The notes under the pieces are model-generated. The model saw only the letters and a list, made by a program, of their open reading frames with translations. It ran no database searches and had not been told where the DNA came from. From contig CAJYMH010000006.1 in NCBI GenBank assembly GCA_913776195.1, forward strand, positions 205,631-269,630: a stretch of DNA of 64,000 bases. The letters run 5' to 3'. The translations under genes and the position numbers were made by a program. This document shows positions 34,776 to 42,146 of this stretch, in pieces (within the stretch, counting starts at the first letter, position 1; each line of letters begins with the position of its first letter). The stretch comes from an uncultured Caulobacter sp. GTDB taxonomy: Bacteria > Pseudomonadota > Alphaproteobacteria > Caulobacterales > Caulobacteraceae.

Positions 34776-35489
34776 ATGGCCGACCAAATCCTGATGCCGA
34801 AGGCGACCGCCGTCTGGCTCGTGGACAACACTTCCCTGACCTTCGAGCAGATCGCCGACTTCTGCGGCCTGCACCCGCTGGAAGTCCGGGGCATAGCCGA
34901 CGGTGAAGTGGCGCGCGACATCCGCGGCGCCGACCCGATCGCCAACGGCCAGCTGTCGCGCGAAGAGCTCGACAAGGCCCAAGCCAGCGACAAGTACCGC
35001 ATGAAGGCCCTGGTCAGCCGTCACGCCGAGCTGCTGAAGCCGACGAAGAAGGCCCCGCGCTACACCCCGGTGTCGCGTCGTCAGGACCGCCCGGACGCGA
35101 TCGCCTGGTTCATCCGCAACCACCCGGAAGTGACCGACGCCCAGATCGCCAAGATCCTCGGCACCACCAAGGCCACCATCGAGCAGGTGCGTAACCGCAG
35201 CCACTGGAACGCGGCCAACATCAAGCCGGTCGATCCCGTGACCCTGGGCCTGGTCGGCCAGCTGGAGCTGGACGCCCTGGTCAAGAAGGCGGCCGAGAAG
35301 AAGGCCAAGGACGACGCCAAGCGCGGCATCACTGATCCCGACGGCGCGACCCTGCGCCCGGCCGGCGAGGTCGAGGCGGCTCCCGAGCCGGAAGTCGAAG
35401 AAGAAGATTACCGCCGTCGCGGCGCCGGCCTGTCGGCCGAGGACGTGTTCGGCAAGTCGGCTCCGGTCGTCGACGAAGACGAAGACTGA
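34776..35489 (+). CDS. trcR: Cell-cycle transcriptional regulator TrcR (DUF1013)
   Basis: DUF1013 proteins are conserved alphaproteobacterial factors annotated as the cell-cycle regulator TrcR. The N-terminal half has two HTH-like units (DNTSLTFEQIADFCGLHPLE, then HPEVTDAQIAKILGTTKATI), with VRNRSHWNAANIKPVDPVTL between them and an acidic C-terminal tail (VEEEDYRRR, DEDED). The length is 237 aa. ATG 34776 follows TGGAGGG. Its exact partners are not clear from the sequence. Confidence 0.85.
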   Translation: MADQILMPKATAVWLVDNTSLTFEQIADFCGLHPLEVRGIADGEVARDIRGADPIANGQLSREELDKAQASDKYRMKALVSRHAELLKPTKKAPRYTPVSRRQDRPDAIAWFIRNHPEVTDAQIAKILGTTKATIEQVRNRSHWNAANIKPVDPVTLGLVGQLELDALVKKAAEKKAKDDAKRGITDPDGATLRPAGEVEAAPEPEVEEEDYRRRGAGLSAEDVFGKSAPVVDEDED

Positions 35490-35502
35490 GTCCCCAAATG
35501 AA

Positions 35503-35535
35503 CTTCGGCCCCGCCTTCGAGAGGCGGGGCCGAAG
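35503..35535. terminator. Stem-loop between trcR and the DUF465 gene
   Basis: The 13-bp stem CTTCGGCCCCGCC / GGCGGGGCCGAAG lies between convergent genes. It lacks a T-run on either strand, so termination efficiency is uncertain. Confidence 0.5.
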
Positions 35536-35547
35536 CGACGATTTCCG

Positions 35548-35721
35548 TCAGTGGGCTCGAGACTTAAGAGTCTCTATCTCTTCCTTAAGTCGGAGTTTCT
35601 GCCGCTTTAGGGCCCTGAGGCGGACCTCGTCGAAGACCGGGCGGCTCATTTCATCCTGAATCGTGCGGTCCAGCGTCTGATGACGGACGCCCAGTTCGCG
35701 GATACGGGATTCGATGGCCAT
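35548..35721 (-). CDS. DUF465 (YdcH-like) small protein
   Basis: A 57-aa protein: MAIESRIRELGVRHQTLDRT, then FDEVRLRALKRQKLRLKEEI and a short tail ending SRAH. This is the charged helical hairpin of DUF465/YdcH proteins, of unknown function. It is encoded convergently with trcR. A second DUF465 gene lies 1.2 kb downstream (36,940), on the other side of ubiX. Confidence 0.85.
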   Translation of the reverse strand: MAIESRIRELGVRHQTLDRTIQDEMSRPVFDEVRLRALKRQKLRLKEEIETLKSRAH

Positions 35722-35828
35722 GGCTCTCGGCTCCTTAAGTTTGCTGTGACAAAGACAGTGAACACCCGCTTTGCGGGGCTGTCAGATCACATATGGTTGC
35801 AGGCCTGAGTCCGGAGGGTGACGGAACC

Positions 35829-36434
35829 ATGACGACGGAGGGGCATATGCGGCTCGTGGTCGGAATTTCCGGCGCTTCCGGCGTCGTCTATGGCCTGCGG
35901 GCGCTGGACGCCTGCCGGGAAATGGGCGTCGAAAGCCACCTTATCCTGTCCAAATCCGCGGTCCTGACCCTGAGCCAGGAAACCGGCCTGTCGCCGGCTG
36001 ACGTCAACGCGCGGGCCGATGTGGTGCATAGAGTATCGGACGTCGGCGCCTCCATCGCGTCGGGCTCTTTCCAGACCGTGGGCATGATCATCGCCCCCTG
36101 CTCCGTGCGGACCATGAGCGAGATCGCCACCGGCGTGACCTCGTCCCTGCTGACCCGCGCCGCCGACGTGACCCTGAAGGAGCGCCGCAACCTGGTGCTG
36201 ATGGTGCGCGAGACGCCGCTGCACCTGGGACATCTGCGGACCCTCACCAAGCTGGCGGAGATGGGCGCGATCATCGCCCCGCCCCTGCCGGCCTTCTACG
36301 CCAAGCCGAAAAGCATCGCCGAGATGGTCGATCAGTCGGTGGGCCGGGCGCTGGATCTGTTCGGTCTTTCCTGGAAGCCGGTGAAGCGCTGGGGCGAGGA
36401 TCTGTCGCCAGTCCTCGGAGGCGGCGAGGCATGA
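35829..36434 (+). CDS. ubiX: Flavin prenyltransferase UbiX
   Basis: UbiX attaches a dimethylallyl group to FMN, making the prenyl-FMN cofactor of the UbiD decarboxylase in ubiquinone synthesis. The start MRLVVGISGASGVVYGLRAL and later IIAPCSVRTMSEIATGVTSS, LVLMVRETPLHLGHLRTLTK and IIAPPLPAFYAKPKSI are diagnostic. The start codon could be 35829 (with GGAGG 10 nt upstream) or 35847 with a second site; the first is taken. The TGA overlaps the next gene (ATGA). Confidence 0.94.
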   Translation: MTTEGHMRLVVGISGASGVVYGLRALDACREMGVESHLILSKSAVLTLSQETGLSPADVNARADVVHRVSDVGASIASGSFQTVGMIIAPCSVRTMSEIATGVTSSLLTRAADVTLKERRNLVLMVRETPLHLGHLRTLTKLAEMGAIIAPPLPAFYAKPKSIAEMVDQSVGRALDLFGLSWKPVKRWGEDLSPVLGGGEA

Positions 36435-36877
36435 GCCTGTGGACCTGGGCCCTGGGGGCCTATGAGCGGCCGGGCGTGAGCGAGGCCTGCGTGGAGCTGC
36501 AGGACGAGCATGGGCAAAGCGTGCCCTATCTGCTGTTCGCCGCCTGGGCCGCGCTGGAGGGCCGCCGGGTCGAGGCGATCCGCGCCGTGGCTGCGGCCCG
36601 CGCCTGGGAAGCCGAGGTGGTCGCCCCGCTACGCGCCGCCCGTCGCCGGCTGAAGAGCGAGATGCCGGGTACGGCGGACGCCTCGCGCCTGGCCCTGCGG
36701 GAGCAGGTGAAGGGCGTGGAGTTCGGAGCCGAGCGGCTGCTGATGGAAAGCCTGCAGGCCATGGCCGGCGAGCCTGGCCCGCAGCGCCCGGTCGCGGAGG
36801 CCCTGGCCGCCGCCGCCATGGCGTTCGGCGGCGCGCCCGAGGCGAAGATCACCCGCCTCGCCACGTTGCTGTCTTGA
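36431..36877 (+). CDS. DUF2390 (TIGR02444) family protein
   Basis: This 148-aa protein has the family start LWTWALGAYERPGVSEACVE followed by helical VPYLLFAAWAALEGRRVEAI; no enzymatic motif is visible. The role is unknown. It overlaps ubiX by 4 nt, so the two are co-translated; DUF2390 genes are often found near ubiquinone or cell-cycle genes. Confidence 0.75.
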   Translation: MSLWTWALGAYERPGVSEACVELQDEHGQSVPYLLFAAWAALEGRRVEAIRAVAAARAWEAEVVAPLRAARRRLKSEMPGTADASRLALREQVKGVEFGAERLLMESLQAMAGEPGPQRPVAEALAAAAMAFGGAPEAKITRLATLLS

Positions 36878-36939
36878 GGCGCCTTTAACGAGGCGCGTGC
36901 TTTGATATTGAACCGCAGACGGCCTGTAGGGGGGCGCAC

Positions 36940-37155
36940 ATGAACGATGACGAACCGCTTCTCGACAGCGTGGTGCTGGAGAAACTGGCCGAGCTGCGCC
37001 AGGAGCACGCCGACCTGGACTCCTCCATCGAGGCGATCGAGGCCCAGCCTCTGCCGAACCAGCTGCTGATCGCGCGGCTGAAGAAGCGCAAGCTGGCGCT
37101 GCGGGACCAGATCACGCACCTGGAAGGCTTGCTGACCCCCGATATCATCGCTTGA
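36940..37155 (+). CDS. DUF465 family small protein
   Basis: A 71-aa protein with two long helices ([20 protein letters not shown] and [20 protein letters not shown]), the DUF465 build. It differs clearly from the shorter DUF465 protein at 35,548-35,721, so the two are paralogous rather than a duplication of recent origin. It precedes purE on the same strand by 91 nt. Confidence 0.82.
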   Translation: MNDDEPLLDSVVLEKLAELRQEHADLDSSIEAIEAQPLPNQLLIARLKKRKLALRDQITHLEGLLTPDIIA

Positions 37156-37246
37156 TCCGTATGGTTGCCGCCGCGCTAGCGGCGCCTATACTCCGCGCCC
37201 TTCCGGGGCCCCGTTTCCAGTGGCTCCAAAGGGGAATGAAGACGCC

Positions 37247-37735
37247 ATGAGCGCTAAGCCGCCCGTCGCCATCATCATGGGCAGCCGCTCGGACTGGCCC
37301 ACCATGAAGTGGGCCGCCGACAACCTGGACGCGCTGGGCGTGGCCTATGAGGCCAAGGTCGTCTCCGCACACCGCACGCCCGACCGCCTGTTCGCCTTCG
37401 CCAAGGGGGCCAAGGCCGAGGGCTTCAAGGTGATCATCGCCGGAGCCGGCGGGGCGGCGCACCTGCCGGGCATGACCGCCGCCATGACCGATCTGCCGGT
37501 GCTCGGCGTGCCGGTGGAGTCCAAGCTGCAGAACGGCCTCGATTCCCTGCTGTCCATCGTGCAGATGCCCGGCGGCGTGCCGGTGGGCGCCCTGGCCGTG
37601 GGCGTGGCGGGCGCGAAGAACGCCGGCATCCTGGCCGCGCAGATCCTGGCGATCTCGGACGAGGCCTTGGCCGGTCGTCTTTCCGCCTTCCGCAAGGCGC
37701 AGACTGACAGCGTGGCCGAGACGGTCGAGGACTGA
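37247..37735 (+). CDS. purE: N5-carboxyaminoimidazole ribonucleotide mutase PurE
   Basis: PurE (class I) moves the carboxyl group from N5 to C4 in purine synthesis. The active-site segments are [49 protein letters not shown] and [13 protein letters not shown]. The length of 162 aa is normal with ATG 37247. It is 5 nt upstream of purK, the partner enzyme. Confidence 0.97.
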   Translation: MSAKPPVAIIMGSRSDWPTMKWAADNLDALGVAYEAKVVSAHRTPDRLFAFAKGAKAEGFKVIIAGAGGAAHLPGMTAAMTDLPVLGVPVESKLQNGLDSLLSIVQMPGGVPVGALAVGVAGAKNAGILAAQILAISDEALAGRLSAFRKAQTDSVAETVED

Positions 37736-37740
37736 TCCAA

Positions 37741-38826
37741 GTGACGACTTTTCCCCTTCCCCCGGGATCGACCATCGGCGTCCTCGGCGGCGGGCAGCTA
37801 GGCCGCATGCTGGCCCTGGCGGCCGCGCGGCTGGGCTTCGACGTGGCGATCCTGACCCCGGACGAGGATTCCCCCGCCTCGCGCGTGGCGGCCCGCACCA
37901 TCGTGGCCGAGTATGACGACCCCGCCGCGCTGAAGGCCCTGGCCGCCTTGGCGCAGGTGGTGACCACCGAGTTCGAGAACGTCCCCGCCGCCGCCCTGCG
38001 CGCCCTGGCCGAGGCCGGCATGCCTGTGGCCCCGTCCGCCGCCGCCCTCGCCGCGGCCCAGGACCGGGTGACCGAGAAGAGCTTCCTGAACGGCGTGGGC
38101 GTGGGCACCGTGCCCTTCGCCGCCGCCGAGAGCCCCGACGCCGTAAAGGCCGCCGCCGCCGAGCTTGGCGCGCCGGTCCTGCTGAAGACCCGCCGCGACG
38201 GATATGACGGCAAGGGCCAGGCCTGGGTGGAGCACGCCACAGACAAGGCCGCCGCCGAAGCCTTCGCCGCCATCGGCGGCAAGCCCGCCATCGTCGAGGG
38301 CCGCGCCGACTTCGTGCGCGAGCTATCGGTGATCGCCGCGCGCGGCCGCGACGGCGAGATCGCCGTCTATCCCCTGGCCGAGAACCACCACGAGAACGGC
38401 GTCCTGCGCCGCACCTCCGCCCCGGCCAAGGCCTCGGACAAACTGCGCGAGCAGGCCGAGCGCATCGCCGCCCAGATCCTGTCAGGCCTGGACTATGTGG
38501 GCGTGATGGGGGTCGAGCTGTTCGAGCTGAAGGACGGGCGGCTGCTGGTCAACGAGATCGCGCCCCGCGTCCACAACACCGGCCACTGGACCCAGGACGG
38601 TTGTGAGGTCGATCAGTTCGAGCAGCACATCCGCGCCGTGGCCGGCTGGCCCCTGGGTCCCACCCACGCCCTGGCGCATGTGGAGATGGTCAATTTGCTG
38701 GGCGAGGAGGTCCTGGCCTGGGCCAAGCTGGCCGCCGAGCCGGAAACCCGCGTGCATCTCTATGGGAAGCGCGAGGTGAAGGCTGGGCGGAAGATGGGCC
38801 ACGTGAACAGGCTGCGGGGGCTCTAG
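37741..38826 (+). CDS. purK: N5-carboxyaminoimidazole ribonucleotide synthetase PurK
   Basis: PurK makes N5-CAIR from AIR, ATP and bicarbonate. The ATP-grasp protein has GVLGGGQLGRMLALAAARLG near the N-terminus, RRDGYDGKGQAWVEH in the ATP-binding lid and VNEIAPRVHNTGHWTQDGCE near the active site. The start is GTG 37741. The length of 361 aa is typical. Its TAG shares a CTAG with the stop of the COQ9-like gene on the other strand. Confidence 0.96.
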   Translation: MTTFPLPPGSTIGVLGGGQLGRMLALAAARLGFDVAILTPDEDSPASRVAARTIVAEYDDPAALKALAALAQVVTTEFENVPAAALRALAEAGMPVAPSAAALAAAQDRVTEKSFLNGVGVGTVPFAAAESPDAVKAAAAELGAPVLLKTRRDGYDGKGQAWVEHATDKAAAEAFAAIGGKPAIVEGRADFVRELSVIAARGRDGEIAVYPLAENHHENGVLRRTSAPAKASDKLREQAERIAAQILSGLDYVGVMGVELFELKDGRLLVNEIAPRVHNTGHWTQDGCEVDQFEQHIRAVAGWPLGPTHALAHVEMVNLLGEEVLAWAKLAAEPETRVHLYGKREVKAGRKMGHVNRLRGL

Positions 38827-39479
38827 GCCGCCCCATACCTCAAACGACCCAGCGCCGCCGCCACTTCGGCCGCCAGTTGCGACGGCTTAAGCTTGGTGGT
38901 CGCCTTCCACTTCTCGAAGGCCATGACGTTGTCGATGCGGGCGTCCAGCGACGCCGACGCCGCCTCGCGGCCGTTGGTCAGGTCGAGCGCCAGGGTCGAG
39001 ATCAAGATTCCGGAGACGATGGCCCGCTTGGAATAGTGGTTTTCGTCCGTCGCCGTGTCGCCGGCCCAGCGCCAGATGGAATCGGCGCTGTCCCAGACCA
39101 GCTTCAGCGCCAGGGGCAGGTTGGTCGGAAAGGCCAGGAAACCGGCCCAGCGGCGAACAGCCTCGCGATCGGCGGCGGCCGCATCCAGACGGGCGATGAC
39201 GCCGGAGCGGATACGCTCGCGAATCTTCAGGGTCGCGCCGTCCGGCAGGGCGGCCAAGGCCTGAGAATCGTGCCGCTGAGAGAGCAGAGCGGCCAAATCG
39301 CGCGCGCCGTGGGGCAGCAGCAGCTCCGCCTCGGCCGGGGAGAAGCCCGCCTCACGGGCGGCGGCGGGGACGAGCGGGCCGCTCCAGCCCAGGCGCGGCG
39401 CCAGGGCGATCGCCGCGTCCAGAAGGCGTTGTTCGGCCCGCGCGGCCCAGTCCGTGGTGTCGGCGTCACGATCAGTCAT
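38823..39479 (-). CDS. COQ9 family protein (ubiquinone biosynthesis)
   Basis: COQ9 proteins have a TetR-like fold but bind isoprenoid lipids and assist the COQ7 hydroxylase. This 218-aa protein shows RLLDAAIALAPRLGWSGPLV at the N-terminus and the conserved DSADSIWRWAGDTATDENHY in the middle. ATG 39479 is chosen; longer in-frame starts add an unconserved leader. It supports active ubiquinone synthesis along with ubiX. It is convergent with purK. Confidence 0.85.
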   Translation of the reverse strand: MTDRDADTTDWAARAEQRLLDAAIALAPRLGWSGPLVPAAAREAGFSPAEAELLLPHGARDLAALLSQRHDSQALAALPDGATLKIRERIRSGVIARLDAAAADREAVRRWAGFLAFPTNLPLALKLVWDSADSIWRWAGDTATDENHYSKRAIVSGILISTLALDLTNGREAASASLDARIDNVMAFEKWKATTKLKPSQLAAEVAAALGRLRYGAA

Positions 39480-39643
39480 GCGTGCATGATACATCGCGTT
39501 GAAACAGCCGTCGCGCATGGACAAGCAGGTAGGGTTCTGCTATTTCGCCCGCCTCACGTCGGCCGGGCCCGCCTTGCCGACCCCAATCATTATTCTTCGC
39601 GCGCCCGCATCAGGGGGCCGACCAACCGACCGGAGAGAGTCCC

Positions 39644-39877
39644 CTGGTTCAGATTTTTGTCCGCGACAACAACGTCGATCAGGCCCTGAAGGCCCTGAAG
39701 AAGAAGATGCAGCGCGAAGGCTCGTTCCGCGAGATGAAGCGCCACGTGCATTACGAAAAGCCGTCGGAAAAGCGCGCTCGCCAAAAGGCTGAAGCCGTCC
39801 GTCGCGCGCGCAAGCTGGCCCGCAAGCGCGCCCAGCGCGAAGGCCTGATCGCCGCGCCGAAGAAGCCCTCGCGCTAA
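39644..39877 (+). CDS. rpsU: 30S ribosomal protein bS21, apparent CTG start
   Basis: The reading frame gives [20 protein letters not shown] and continues to the basic tail [10 protein letters not shown], the full alphaproteobacterial bS21 of 77 aa. The codon before the conserved VQIFVRD is CTG (39,644-39,646), 5-6 nt after GGAGAG; no ATG, GTG or TTG occurs in frame upstream of it for at least 12 codons. bS21 helps 30S subunits pair with mRNA near the anti-SD. A weak start could be a way of limiting its own synthesis, as with AUU in infC. The protein identity is certain; the start is inferred. Confidence 0.88.
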   Translation: MVQIFVRDNNVDQALKALKKKMQREGSFREMKRHVHYEKPSEKRARQKAEAVRRARKLARKRAQREGLIAAPKKPSR

Positions 39878-39911
39878 ATCTTCGGCGGGCCGATCGGCTC
39901 GCTAGACATCG

Positions 39912-39946
39912 AAAAGGCCGCGCACTCTCCGGTGCGCGGCCTTTTT
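39912..39946 (+). terminator. Rho-independent terminator after rpsU
   Basis: The 14-bp stem AAAAGGCCGCGCAC / GTGCGCGGCCTTTT with a 6-nt loop is followed by TGG; the T-run is part of the stem. Confidence 0.88.
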
Positions 39947-39954
39947 GGCGTTTA

Positions 39955-40062
39955 GATCCTCCCCTTCGGGGAGGGGGACCGCGAAGCGGTGGAGGGGGTT
40001 CTGCTGAGTCAGCAAGCCCCCTCCGTCCCTTTGGGGCACCTCCCCCAGAGGGGGAGGATTGA
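39955..40062. repeat. Intergenic inverted repeat, family B (full copy)
   Basis: TCCTCCCCTTCGGGGAGG at one end and CCTCCCCCAGAGGGGGAGGA at the other, with GACCGCGAAGCGGTGGAGGG, CTGCTGAGTCAGCA and CCCCCTCCGTCCC inside, form a long near-palindrome of about 105 bp centred on CTGAGTCAG. This is the most complete copy of the family. Confidence 0.75.
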
Positions 40063-40065
40063 CCT

Positions 40066-41016
40066 CTACCTCTCCGCATTCTCCATCACGAACTTCACCG
40101 CCTTGACGATCTCGTGGGCGTAGGTGCGGCCAAGCAGGGTGTTGTGGCCGGCACCTTCCACGTGGCGGACGTAGCCGTGCTGAGACAGCTCGGCAGGGCG
40201 AGTCTGCGCCTTCTTCCAGTCCATGCGCTCGGGCGTGGGGGCGCCCGCGGTGACGGAGGCGACCGGCCATTGCGTCGGATAGGGCGGCGCGGCCAGAGCC
40301 TGCAGCCCGGCTTCGCGCCAAGCCTCGACCTCCTTCGCGGCGGTGCGGTTGTGACGGCCGTTGGCGAAGGCCCAGCGCTTTTCCGCCGAGGCCGCCGGCG
40401 GCAGGCCGATCTTGTCGCCCAGGCGGGTGCCCTTAAGCGGTTTGTAGAGGCCGAGCGCCGCCCCCCGCGCCGCCCAGCGAGAGGCGGTGACGAACCGGTT
40501 CACGAAGGTCTGGGCTCGCTTCATCATTTCCGGCCCCGGCGAGGCGGCGTCCACCAGCACTACGCCGACGACGCTGTCGGGGTGCGAGGCGGCGAAGAGC
40601 GGCATGCGCATACCGGCCATGGAGTGGCCGACAAGCACGAAAGGCCCCTTCTCCCCCGCCACGTTCAACAGCTTGGTCAGATCGGCCTCGATAGCCTTTC
40701 CATCGCGTACGTCGGGGCTGGGATCGGAGAAGCCCATGCCAGCGCGGTCATAGGCGCAGGAGCGGACGCCCTCGGCGGTCAGGGCTTCCTGCACCGCGCC
40801 CCAGTCAGCGGCGAAGCCGAAGGCGCCCGCCTCCAGCAGGACGGTGGGCGAGGCCGTGGACGGACCTTCGCAGACCAGGCGCATCTTGCGCCCGCCCACA
40901 TCATAGAACTTGCCGCGCGGCTGGGGCGCGGCGATCGACATGGCGCCGCCGAGGGCGATCCAGGCGACGAAGGCGAGAACGAGACAGGAGACGGCGCGAA
41001 CGGTGAAGCTGAGCAT
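40066..41016 (-). CDS. Alpha/beta hydrolase, exported or membrane-anchored
   Basis: The 316-aa protein has an N-terminal hydrophobic segment (about 7-28) and an alpha/beta hydrolase fold. The nucleophile Ser132 is in LVGHSMAGM, the acid probably in VVLVDAASPG and the catalytic His in VEGAGHNTLL; the oxyanion region is in LLEAGAFGF. The substrate is unknown. It lies downstream of the M23 peptidase gene on the same strand. Confidence 0.8.
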   Translation of the reverse strand: MLSFTVRAVSCLVLAFVAWIALGGAMSIAAPQPRGKFYDVGGRKMRLVCEGPSTASPTVLLEAGAFGFAADWGAVQEALTAEGVRSCAYDRAGMGFSDPSPDVRDGKAIEADLTKLLNVAGEKGPFVLVGHSMAGMRMPLFAASHPDSVVGVVLVDAASPGPEMMKRAQTFVNRFVTASRWAARGAALGLYKPLKGTRLGDKIGLPPAASAEKRWAFANGRHNRTAAKEVEAWREAGLQALAAPPYPTQWPVASVTAGAPTPERMDWKKAQTRPAELSQHGYVRHVEGAGHNTLLGRTYAHEIVKAVKFVMENAER

Positions 41017-41076
41017 GGAGCCTAGATAAGCAGGCTTACGGCTTTGGCGAATTACAAACGCGCAACGCGGCGCAGA

Positions 41077-41847
41077 TCATTCCGCCAGACGGATCACCGC
41101 GCGCGGTCGTTCACCCTTCGCAGCCGCTTTCTTGCGCACCTCGCCCTTGCGGATATGGGCCGGCCATTTGGAGACGGTGGCCATGCGCACCTTGCGCGAG
41201 ACGCGGGCGGCGGCGGTGAGGGGCAGGTCGTCCGCCGTGGCGAACTGCTTGCCCATGAAGAAGGTCGGATTGACCGGGTCGCCGTCGTTGCGGATCTCGA
41301 AATGCAGGTGCGAGCCGGTGGAGCGGCCGGAAGAGCCCACATGGCCGATGACCTGGCCCGCCTCCACCGCCGCGCCCTTGCGGACGCCCTTCGCCTTGCG
41401 GCCCAGGTGGGCGTAGAGCGAGGTGAGGCCGTCCTTGTGCGCGATCTCGATGAAGCGGCCATAGGCGGCGTCCTCGCCCGAGCGGATCACCTCGCCCGGC
41501 AAAGTGGCCAGGACCGGGGCCCCGGCGGGCGCGGCGATGTCGACGCCCTTGTGCAGGCGACCGGCCTCCTCCCATGGCAGCTGACGCATGCCGAAGGGGG
41601 AATTGACCTGCTGGCCCGGCAGGGGCGTGACGAAGCTGTAGGCGGGCGGCGGCGGGGCTGGCGCGACGACGGGCGCGGGCGACGCGGCGACCGGCGCGGG
41701 CGCGGCGCGCGAGATGAAGGAGAATTCGTTCTCCGGGCGCGCGGCGCCGATGGCGGTCAGGGCGAACACGCCCCACAGGGCGCAGGAGCCCAGGATGGCG
41801 GCGAGGCCCATGTAAGGGACTCGTCCGTCAATGACGTCAGTGGACAA
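41077..41847 (-). CDS. M23 (LytM) family metallopeptidase
   Basis: A cell-wall endopeptidase-type domain follows a membrane anchor (about 12-35) and a Pro/Ala-rich linker. Zinc ligands are visible: His99 and Asp103 in RLHKGVDIAAPAG, and His180/His182 in GSHLHFEIRNDG. The N-terminal QQVNSPFGMRQLP and LYAHLG are typical too. With all ligands present it is likely active rather than a regulator. The length is 256 aa. Confidence 0.9.
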   Translation of the reverse strand: MSTDVIDGRVPYMGLAAILGSCALWGVFALTAIGAARPENEFSFISRAAPAPVAASPAPVVAPAPPPPAYSFVTPLPGQQVNSPFGMRQLPWEEAGRLHKGVDIAAPAGAPVLATLPGEVIRSGEDAAYGRFIEIAHKDGLTSLYAHLGRKAKGVRKGAAVEAGQVIGHVGSSGRSTGSHLHFEIRNDGDPVNPTFFMGKQFATADDLPLTAAARVSRKVRMATVSKWPAHIRKGEVRKKAAAKGERPRAVIRLAE

Positions 41848-42006
41848 TGCTTAGACCTCGTCTAGGTGTCGTGCTTTTCTTTGCGATCCGCCGAGATCAG
41901 ACGGCCGCGCAACGACGTTCTTCGATGATGAAGCCCAAGAGTTAGTTAGGATTATTGGCGGGAATAGGGCTCAGCTTGGCTGTAGGAAGCCAGGAGTTCC
42001 AGGGTC

Positions 42007-42146
42007 ATCCCCTCTCCCCATCTATGGAGAAAGGGTAGAGGTGAGGGGAAATGCTGAGATTCAACTGGCGAGACGCCGGAAGCATCCAGACCGTAGCCCC
42101 CTCACCCACCCCTCCCCCCGCAAGCGGGGGCGAGGGGAAGATTGGG
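42007..42146. repeat. Intergenic inverted repeat, family B (diverged, before pntB end)
   Basis: CCCCTCTCCCCATCTATGG at the start and CCTCCCCCCGCAAGCGGGGG near the end, with a 70-nt middle, form the diverged arms of the same type of element. It fills much of the 299 nt between the M23 gene and pntB. Nothing else is recognised there except a short TAGAC-CTC-GTCTA hairpin near 41,865. Confidence 0.55.
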
